From positions 6,402 to 11,616 of the forward strand of contig PLKU01000086.1 of NCBI GenBank assembly GCA_003140705.1: DNA of 5,215 nt. The letters run 5' to 3'. This DNA is from Acidobacteriaceae bacterium (GTDB taxonomy: Bacteria; Acidobacteriota; Terriglobia; Terriglobales; Acidobacteriaceae). The notes beneath the pieces were generated by a model. The model did not search any database. It was given only the letters and a program-made list of their open reading frames with translations, and was not told the DNA's origin. Shown one piece after another: positions 1 to 5,215 of the stretch (position 1 is its first letter; the number at the start of each line of letters is the position of its first letter). Made by a program: the position numbers and the translations under genes.

Positions 1-1752
1 TCGGTTCCAGAACTATGGGCCAATCTAGGGCTGATGTATCACGAGTCTGGAAAACCGGCTGAGGCAATGCGCAGCTTCAGAGAAGCGATCAGGCTCAATC
101 CATCTCTGTTTGTTCCTCAGTTGTTCGTCGGGATTGAGTTCCTTGGAGCCAAGAATCCCGAGGCCGCCGTTGATTTCCTTGAGCGAGCTGAAAAGCTCAA
201 TCCCAATGACTTGCAGGCCGCGCTTAACCTCGGAAAGGCATACAACTTGTTAAACCATGCCGATCGTGCCGCTGATGCCTACTCGATTGCAGCTCGGCTG
301 ACGCCGAATGACGGGAACATCTGGCTGACTCTTGGAACTACATACTTGCGGCAGGTTGAAAGCGATGCCCGTGTGATGACCTCTGCCTACAGCCATTCAC
401 CTTATGTCACTCTTCGTGCAGCGGAGACCTTTGCCGAAGAGGGAAAGCTGCTGCAGGCAGAGGATGCATACAAAACCGCTATTGCCTCCGGCTCGCCTGC
501 ACCATGCACCCACGCGGAGTTTGGCATCACGCTCCTTCGAAAGAAAAACGTGGCCGAGGCGCGTGAGCAATTCGAGCGGGAAGCCAGCGCGGGAACTCAT
601 TGTGGACTGGCAGCCCTCGGATTGGCAGTTGCCGAAGTCGCTGAAGGACGTCCGGATGCGGCGTTAACGAGGCTGACTTCTCTTTCGATGGCCGATCCTG
701 GATTCGTGCGGTCGAGTCTTCCACTGTTTCGCGACGCTGTATCTGCTGACCAGGCAAGGCCGGCCGCCGCTCTCGCTCGAGCTGCGCGGAACGACGGAGC
801 CCTCTCAATGAATCTTGGCGCCCTGATAGAAGGGGTTTTCATTTTTCCTGACAGGGCGGACGCGATGGGTTCTGGTGAGGATGGACGGTTTTCAGGCAAA
901 CAAGCCCCCGTGGTGGCAAACGCCGAGATGCTCTATGCAATGGGTCGTTACGCTCAATGCGACGATTTGCTCAAGCCGGCACTCGGCGCGACCGCCAGCG
1001 ATCATTTGCAGCTTGTTGCTTCGTGCTCCTTTTACGCAGGCGATTTCCGCACCACTTCTGCCGCAGCTCTACGCTTGAAAAGCAATCCGGCAACTCGTGT
1101 ACGGGGATTGTATTGGGAGAGCAAGGCGGATCAGAAACTAGCGATTGCAGCGCTGATGCGTGCCGGAGAGATTGATGCGGACTCTCCACGCATGCACGTC
1201 TTGGTAGGAGATGTCTTTCGACAAAAGCGACGCTGGGACGATGCCGAAGCGGAATACAGAAAAGCCGTGGCCCTCGATCCGAAGAGCCATTCCGCGCGGC
1301 TGAGCCTTGCCATTGCATTGTTTTCCGAATTGAAGAACGACGAGGCATTCGATATCGACCGTAGCCTTTTGGTTGATGATCCAGGCGACGCGGAGGCAAA
1401 TCTGCTCGCTGGCGAGATCAATGTCCAACTGAACCACTTTGCGGAAGCCGAGCCGTATCTCTCCAAGTGCCAGAATCTCCAACCGGAGTTCGTGCCACAT
1501 TTGCATGCCCTCTTGGGACAGGTATATGCAGAGACGGATCGGATTCCTGCCGCAGTCACTGAGTACAAGCAGGCGCTGTTGGGCGACGAAGACGGGAGCA
1601 TTCACTTCATGCTCGCCCGACTTTATCGGAAGGCCGGCGACAAGGACGCGGCCGACAAGGCCTTCAAAGAGTCAAGAACCCTGAGACAAAAATGGGACGA
1701 CCGTGCACGGATGGAACTTGAACAGATTCCTACGGATACGAGCCGTCAATAA
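1..1752 (+). CDS. Tetratricopeptide-repeat protein, 5'-truncated by the window edge
   Basis: The frame is open from base 1 and ends at TAA 1750-1752, giving 583 visible residues. A Met codon exists at base 34, but it lies inside a TPR helix whose first part (PELWANLGL) is encoded before it, so the true start is upstream of the window. Residues here count from base 1. Regular 34-residue TPR units occupy about 1-34, 35-68 and 69-102, ending in NP, NP and TP. Looser helical repeats run to about 230. A second regular cluster covers about 393-563, with the classic unit RWDDAEAEYRKAVALDP near 411-427. The stretch 250-390 is degenerate, probably helical but off-consensus, and includes a short hydrophobic GALIEGVFIF that is too short to call a membrane span. 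TPR arrays form superhelices that bind proteins or peptides; no enzymatic domain is visible. Cell location is unknown because the N-terminus is missing. It lies 76 bases before a polysaccharide hydrolase gene on the same strand, so co-transcription is possible. Certain as a TPR protein; the specific role is unknown. Confidence 0.93.
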   Translation, partial: SVPELWANLGLMYHESGKPAEAMRSFREAIRLNPSLFVPQLFVGIEFLGAKNPEAAVDFLERAEKLNPNDLQAALNLGKAYNLLNHADRAADAYSIAARLTPNDGNIWLTLGTTYLRQVESDARVMTSAYSHSPYVTLRAAETFAEEGKLLQAEDAYKTAIASGSPAPCTHAEFGITLLRKKNVAEAREQFEREASAGTHCGLAALGLAVAEVAEGRPDAALTRLTSLSMADPGFVRSSLPLFRDAVSADQARPAAALARAARNDGALSMNLGALIEGVFIFPDRADAMGSGEDGRFSGKQAPVVANAEMLYAMGRYAQCDDLLKPALGATASDHLQLVASCSFYAGDFRTTSAAALRLKSNPATRVRGLYWESKADQKLAIAALMRAGEIDADSPRMHVLVGDVFRQKRRWDDAEAEYRKAVALDPKSHSARLSLAIALFSELKNDEAFDIDRSLLVDDPGDAEANLLAGEINVQLNHFAEAEPYLSKCQNLQPEFVPHLHALLGQVYAETDRIPAAVTEYKQALLGDEDGSIHFMLARLYRKAGDKDAADKAFKESRTLRQKWDDRARMELEQIPTDTSRQ

Positions 1753-1754
1753 CT

Positions 1755-1790
1755 CGTCAGTCCATGGCCAGGTGGAGTAAGAAACTGACG
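1755..1790. repeat. Inverted repeat in the gap after the TPR gene, possible weak terminator or attenuator
   Basis: CGTCAGT at 1755-1761 is perfectly complementary to ACTGACG at 1784-1790, and a T-G wobble at 1754/1791 could add an eighth pair. The loop is 22 bases. A T-rich but interrupted stretch (TTCTTCTTT, 1793-1801) follows. It sits just after the stop codon of the TPR gene, where an intrinsic terminator would be expected. However, the stem is short, only moderately GC-rich, and the loop is long. It could be a weak terminator, a partial attenuator or chance. Confidence 0.3.
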
Positions 1791-1820
1791 GATTCTTCTT
1801 TGCAATTTGGATGTCTCACA

Positions 1821-1824
1821 GAGG
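1821..1824 (+). promoter_or_regulatory. Weak Shine-Dalgarno for the GH127-type gene
   Basis: GAGG lies 4 bases before GTG 1829 and 13 bases before ATG 1838. Neither spacing is ideal: the first is short and the second long. A third candidate, ATG 1850, has GGAAG directly abutting it with no spacer. The site therefore favours GTG 1829 slightly but does not settle the start. All three starts keep the twin-arginine signal intact. Confidence 0.4.
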
Positions 1825-1828
1825 ATAA

Positions 1829-1960
1829 GTGCTGCAAATGAGCTGGAAGATGGATTCTCAGACTACTAAGTTTTCCCGTCGGCGGTTTTCTCTTGGTCTT
1901 GCGGCTGCTCCGATTACCGCCGCCCTTGGGACTGTTCACTTCTCCCCGAAGGCGAAGGCG
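1829..1960 (+). other. Twin-arginine (Tat) signal peptide of the DUF1680 hydrolase
   Basis: Residues 14-44 read as a polar start, S-R-R-R-F matching the S/T-R-R-x-F Tat consensus, a moderately hydrophobic Ala/Leu/Gly/Ile stretch (21-36), then a Lys-containing region ending in A-K-A before D45. The motif is strong. The exact cut site is inferred from the A-x-A rule. Confidence 0.85.
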
Positions 1961-3829
1961 GACGAACCACTCGAGTCGACAAAGTGGATCGCTGATACAT
2001 CATCGCCTCCATTCGGCTTGACCGAAACTTTTCATCGCAATATGCTCGCCATGCCGGTTGTTCCATTTTCTTTAGAGGAAGTCGAGCTGCACGATGGCCC
2101 GTTGAAGGAATCCGCTGAATCGAATCGCAGCTATCTGATGCGCCTGTCAGTGGACAGGCTCCTGCACAACTTTCGAGTGAATGCAGGGCTTCCGTCATCC
2201 GCAAAACCCCTCGGCGGATGGGAGGCGCCCAGAGTGGAGCTACGCGGGCATTTTGTGGGGCACTATCTGTCGGCATGCGGTTTGATGTATGCGTCAACCG
2301 GCGATCAGGAGATCAAGGCGAGGGGTGACCAGATCGTCAGCGGCTTGGCGGTTTGCCAAAAGAGCCTTGGATCATCCGGCTATATCAGCGCATTTCCAGA
2401 GGAGTTGTTCGAGCGACTGGATGCTCTGAAAGGAGTATGGGCTCCTTTCTACACCCTTCACAAAATTATGGCAGGGTTGCTCGATATGCATACGCATGCG
2501 GGTAACGCAGAGGCGCTCGACGTATTGCTGGGAGTGGCAAAATGGGTCGACGCCTGGACGGTGTCGAAAGCTCCGGAACACATGCAGGAGATTCTCGATA
2601 ACGAATTCGGTGGTATGAACGAAGTCCTGTATAACCTTGCCAGCGTCACCGGAGACGATCGATGGGCAGTGGCGGGCGACCGCTTTACAAAAATGAAGTT
2701 CTTCAATCCACTTGCGCTCCGCAAGGATGAGCTTCGCGGACTGCACGCGAATACACACATTCCGGAGGTGATTGGAGCAGCAAGGCGCTACGAGATATCC
2801 CAGGACACCCGCTATCGAAACGTAGCGGAGTTCTTCTGGGACACAGTGGTCGAATCGCGTACCTACGCAACCGGAGGCTCCAGCAATAAGGAACACTGGG
2901 AGACTCAACCCTACCACCTTGGCGTGGAATTGGTGGAGTCGAGCCACCATCAGGAATGCTGCTGCGCATACAACATGATGAAGCTTACCCGCCATCTCTA
3001 CGCGTGGACCGCACAGCCGAAATATATCGACTACTACGAGCGGAATCTATTTAACCATCGCCTTGGAACGATCCAGCCCGAGACTGGATTGACTTCGTAC
3101 TTCCTCTCCATGACGCCTGGCGCCTGGAAGACGGTCGCAACGGAAGATGACACCTTCTGGTGCTGCAACGGAACTGCAGTCGAAGAGTTTTCGAAACTGA
3201 ACGACACGATCTATTCTCACGACAACCACGGCGTCTACGTGAATCTGTTTGTGGCCTCCGGTCTTCACTGGAAGGCGCGCGGCATTCGATTGAAGCAGTC
3301 CACGGGATTTCCCATCGAGCCGCGGACGAGCATCGTCGTGGACGAGTCGATTGCAGAACCGTGGGTTTTGAATTTGAGGATTCCTGCCTGGACAAGATGC
3401 GACGTCGCTATCTCGATCAATGGCAAGCAGGTGGAGGGAATCGCCGCGCAGGGTAGCTACTTGAGGGTTAAGCGCGTTTGGAAACGGGGCGACCGCGTGG
3501 AGATGCAGCTACCAATGCATGTGAGGATTGAGGCGATCCCGAACAATCCCACCTGGAGAGCCTTTGGCTATGGTCCTCTCATTCTCGCCGGACAATTTCC
3601 GGCCACCGGTCTCAATGGCGAGCTACTTCACATGAACCAGGGGCCTGAGGTCGCCAAGAGCCCGCTGAATGTGCCCCCCATCGATGGTGACGATGCAGCT
3701 CTGTTGACGAAGATCAAACCGGCCGACGAGCCGCTGACTTTCTCGCTCGCAACTGCCGGGCAGACAGTAACTCTGAAGCCGTTGTATCAGAGCTGGGAGA
3801 GATTCGCTGTTTATTGGAAGACCACGTGA
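1829..3829 (+). CDS. DUF1680 glycoside hydrolase (GH127/GH146 type), probable beta-L-arabinofuranosidase, Tat-exported
   Basis: This 666-residue protein starts at GTG 1829; ATG 1838 and 1850 are alternatives. A twin-arginine signal (SRRRF at 16-20) precedes the body, with a likely cut after AKA (44), so it acts in the periplasm or outside. The helical-barrel catalytic domain covers about 75-460 and a beta-rich domain about 465-666. Conserved family blocks visible are GWEAPRVELRGHFVGHYLSA (130-149), FYTLHK (207-212), EFGGMNEVLYNL (259-270), YATGGSSNKEHW (346-357), CAYNMMKLTRHLY (379-391) and FWCCNGT (443-449). By family knowledge (HypBA1: Glu322, Glu338, Cys340, Cys417, Cys418), E355 is the likely acid/base, E376, C378 and C446 are zinc ligands, and C445 is the nucleophile and fourth ligand. 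The family hydrolyses terminal beta-L-arabinofuranosides. The YNMMKLTRHLY/FWCCNGT wording differs from the HypBA1 branch, so GH146 or an untested branch is possible and the substrate is uncertain. No appended carbohydrate-binding module is seen. The GH31 gene follows after 69 bases. Confidence 0.92.
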   Translation: MLQMSWKMDSQTTKFSRRRFSLGLAAAPITAALGTVHFSPKAKADEPLESTKWIADTSSPPFGLTETFHRNMLAMPVVPFSLEEVELHDGPLKESAESNRSYLMRLSVDRLLHNFRVNAGLPSSAKPLGGWEAPRVELRGHFVGHYLSACGLMYASTGDQEIKARGDQIVSGLAVCQKSLGSSGYISAFPEELFERLDALKGVWAPFYTLHKIMAGLLDMHTHAGNAEALDVLLGVAKWVDAWTVSKAPEHMQEILDNEFGGMNEVLYNLASVTGDDRWAVAGDRFTKMKFFNPLALRKDELRGLHANTHIPEVIGAARRYEISQDTRYRNVAEFFWDTVVESRTYATGGSSNKEHWETQPYHLGVELVESSHHQECCCAYNMMKLTRHLYAWTAQPKYIDYYERNLFNHRLGTIQPETGLTSYFLSMTPGAWKTVATEDDTFWCCNGTAVEEFSKLNDTIYSHDNHGVYVNLFVASGLHWKARGIRLKQSTGFPIEPRTSIVVDESIAEPWVLNLRIPAWTRCDVAISINGKQVEGIAAQGSYLRVKRVWKRGDRVEMQLPMHVRIEAIPNNPTWRAFGYGPLILAGQFPATGLNGELLHMNQGPEVAKSPLNVPPIDGDDAALLTKIKPADEPLTFSLATAGQTVTLKPLYQSWERFAVYWKTT

Positions 3830-3887
3830 GAAGTGAACTGGCCTGCGGGATCCTGAACCTGTTGGGATGACTGAACTGATTCATAAA

Positions 3888-3893
3888 AAGGGG
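3888..3893 (+). promoter_or_regulatory. Shine-Dalgarno of the GH31 gene
   Basis: AAGGGG ends 5 bases before ATG 3899. This is a good spacing and composition, and it supports that ATG as the start. A complete signal peptide follows directly from it. Confidence 0.75.
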
Positions 3894-3898
3894 ACAAC

Positions 3899-3985
3899 AT
3901 GCTTCTCTTTGTTGGACGAATATCGTTGCTGCTGTTTAGTTCGGTGATTCTTGCAGTTGGTATTGCCCTGCCCGCAATTTCACAG
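3899..3985 (+). other. Sec signal peptide of the GH31 enzyme
   Basis: The N-terminus has a basic residue (R7), then a long hydrophobic core from I8 to about I27 rich in Leu, Val and Ile. A small-residue cut region follows around A26-S28/Q29. There is no twin arginine and no cysteine, so this is an ordinary Sec signal rather than Tat or lipoprotein type. The cut position is approximate. Confidence 0.8.
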
Positions 3986-5215
3986 GTGTCTACTCAAGGC
4001 GGATCGAGTGCCCTCATTCGGCAGACCGCTTCTGGCGTGGAGATAAGAACAGACGCGTGCATCCTTACCATCCGCCCGATGGCCGAGAGCGCGATGCGCG
4101 TTCACTGCGCGAAGGAAGCGGCGGTCGAAAGCCCAAGCATCGTTCTGCTTCAGCCAGCATCTACGCCGGCATTCAAGGTGTCGCAGAATGCTGCGACGGT
4201 TGTACTTGCGACATCGAGGATGAAAGCAGTCTTCGATCGTCAAAACGGAGCTCTTCACTTTACGGATGGTTTCGGCCATACCTTTCTCTCCGAGATTCCT
4301 AGCACTCGCCGGCTGGACCAAACAGCGGTTCAGGGCGAAGCGACTTTTGAAGCTGAACAAGCTTTTCTTTCTCCCCCGGGCGAACATCTGTTCGGAAGCG
4401 GAGAATTTCAGGATGGTTTCCTTGACATTCGAGATCTCCCCCGACGCCTGACTCAAGTCAATAGCCAGATCGCAATTCCGTTCCTGCTTTCGAGCAAGGG
4501 CTATGGAATTCTCTGGCACAACTATGGGTTGACTGACTTGAATCCTGCGAATGAACGTGTGGTCCTGACGCGGTCGTCTGTAGGCAATGAAACATCGGCA
4601 GATGTAACGACAGCCGAAGGCACACGACATGTGGTCCGGAGCGAGGCCGATTTTGAGGGGAGTCTCGAAATTCCTCGCGGTGGGCGATATGCCTTCATGC
4701 TGGATGTGGGGCAAAAGATGGCCCGCCGTTACCACGTTGAGATCGACGGTAAAACGGTCATTGACTTCTCCAACTTCTGGCTCCCTCCCACGACAAGCTG
4801 GTTTGGCGATCTCACTGCGGGCCACCACGTCATTCGCGTTATCGGGCAGCAGGATGACCAACCAATTCTTTTCTTTAGGCCAAGCGCAGACCGCACCGTA
4901 CTGCGATCTCCCGTAGCGGATGCGATCGATTACGTCGTCTTCGCGGGGCCGGCTCTCGAGGAAGTGATAGCGACTTACAGGCAGTTGACAGGACCAGCGC
5001 CGCTCCTGCCAATATGGGCGTATGGCTATATTCACAGCCGTGAACGGTTCCACTCCAGCCAAGAGATTCTGGATACAGCAACGGAGTTCAGAAGGCGTCA
5101 TTTGCCCCTCGATCTCCTCGTGCAGGATTGGCAGTACTGGGGCAAGTACGGCTGGAACGCCATGCGGTTTGACGAGAGCGCCTATCCGAATCCGGCCGAG
5201 ATGATGTCTGCATTG
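3899..5215 (+). CDS. GH31 family glycosidase with PA14-like insert, probable alpha-xylosidase, 3'-truncated by the window edge
   Basis: From ATG 3899 the frame stays open to the last base, giving 439 residues without a stop. The order is: Sec signal peptide (1-29, no lipobox cysteine); GH31 N-terminal beta-sandwich (about 40-228), with the family block GEHLFGSGEFQD at 161-172 and a GYGILWHNYG strand at 201-210; a PA14-like insert (about 229-332); return to the sandwich at DYVVFAGP (344-351); then the start of the catalytic barrel with TGPAPLLPIWAYGY (364-377), SRERF (380-384) and QDWQYW (409-414). GH31 enzymes are retaining alpha-glycosidases. The PA14 insert and the SRERF/QDWQYW wording are what I know from alpha-xylosidases that act on xyloglucan, such as Cellvibrio japonicus Xyl31A and the Bacteroides ovatus xyloglucan-locus GH31. 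The catalytic aspartates lie beyond the window. Relatives run to about 900-960 residues, so roughly half is present. Alpha-glucosidase activity is the main alternative. The protein probably acts in the periplasm or outside, downstream of the GH127-type enzyme in one transcription unit. Confidence 0.9.
   Translation, partial: MLLFVGRISLLLFSSVILAVGIALPAISQVSTQGGSSALIRQTASGVEIRTDACILTIRPMAESAMRVHCAKEAAVESPSIVLLQPASTPAFKVSQNAATVVLATSRMKAVFDRQNGALHFTDGFGHTFLSEIPSTRRLDQTAVQGEATFEAEQAFLSPPGEHLFGSGEFQDGFLDIRDLPRRLTQVNSQIAIPFLLSSKGYGILWHNYGLTDLNPANERVVLTRSSVGNETSADVTTAEGTRHVVRSEADFEGSLEIPRGGRYAFMLDVGQKMARRYHVEIDGKTVIDFSNFWLPPTTSWFGDLTAGHHVIRVIGQQDDQPILFFRPSADRTVLRSPVADAIDYVVFAGPALEEVIATYRQLTGPAPLLPIWAYGYIHSRERFHSSQEILDTATEFRRRHLPLDLLVQDWQYWGKYGWNAMRFDESAYPNPAEMMSAL
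4583..4894 (+). other. PA14-like domain inserted in the GH31 N-terminal region
   Basis: Residues about 229-332 interrupt the GH31 sandwich. They show the PA14 pattern: EADFEGSLEIPRGGRYAFML (249-268), VEIDGKTVIDF (280-290) with the typical I-D-G-K turn, and LTAGHHVIRV (305-314) resembling the L-x-x-G-x-H-x-I-x-V strand. PA14 domains often bind carbohydrate; in GH31 alpha-xylosidases the insert is thought to extend the active site for longer oligosaccharides (family knowledge). Boundaries are approximate. Confidence 0.72.

Noticed and set aside
34..36. ATG 34 as the start of the TPR protein
   Set aside because: The preceding 11 codons are open and supply the first helix of the same TPR unit, so the ATG is internal.
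971..1605. Overlapping - strand open frames of 142-156 codons opposite the TPR gene
   Set aside because: Their translations are low-complexity Ser/Arg-rich and unlike any family I know. The + strand shows continuous TPR repeats through the same bases.
2372..2995. A 207-codon - strand open frame opposite the DUF1680 gene
   Set aside because: The + strand here encodes the best conserved DUF1680 blocks; the antisense frame has no recognisable feature.
3830..3898. A promoter or terminator between the DUF1680 and GH31 genes
   Set aside because: I see no convincing -35/-10 pair and no stem followed by a T-run. The gap reads as an intra-operon spacer.
3980..5101. A 373-codon open frame on the - strand
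   Set aside because: It lies wholly opposite the GH31 reading frame. Its translation is rich in Arg, Cys and His with no recognisable domain, and it has no signal peptide. The + strand frame has strong family motifs, so this is a shadow.
1..5215. RNA genes, CRISPR arrays, insertion sequences or attachment sites
   Set aside because: Almost the whole window is accounted for by three coding frames. I found no repeat-spacer pattern, transposase, terminal inverted repeats or tRNA-like fold in the short gaps.

Overview
The window looks like bacterial chromosome coding for polysaccharide breakdown. All three genes lie on the + strand, and the two gaps between them are only 76 and 69 bases. The TPR protein style, the Tat-exported DUF1680 enzyme and the moderately GC-rich codon use suggest a soil acidobacterium of the Terriglobia type. 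That is an impression from protein style; no rRNA or marker gene is present to confirm it.

Layout: (1) Bases 1-1752 are the 3' part of a large tetratricopeptide-repeat (TPR) protein whose start lies before the window. (2) Bases 1753-1828 are a short gap with a small inverted repeat and a weak ribosome-binding site. (3) Bases 1829-3829 are a complete glycoside hydrolase of the DUF1680 group (GH127/GH146, beta-L-arabinofuranosidase type). It has a twin-arginine signal peptide and all the expected Glu/Cys catalytic and zinc-site residues. (4) Bases 3830-3898 are a short gap ending in a good Shine-Dalgarno sequence. (5) Bases 3899-5215 are the N-terminal half of a Sec-exported GH31 glycosidase. 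It carries a PA14-like insert and most resembles the alpha-xylosidase branch. It has no stop codon in the window, so an ORF search that requires a stop would miss it.

Taken together, genes 2 and 3 fit removal of arabinofuranose and xylose from a plant cell-wall glycan. Arabinose-decorated xyloglucan is one plausible substrate (inference). The TPR protein may be an envelope-associated scaffold, or simply a neighbour. I see no RNA gene, mobile element, CRISPR array or clearly undescribed system. The points most worth a second look are the GH127/GH31 pairing, the cysteine-rich zinc site, and the split between Tat and Sec export.
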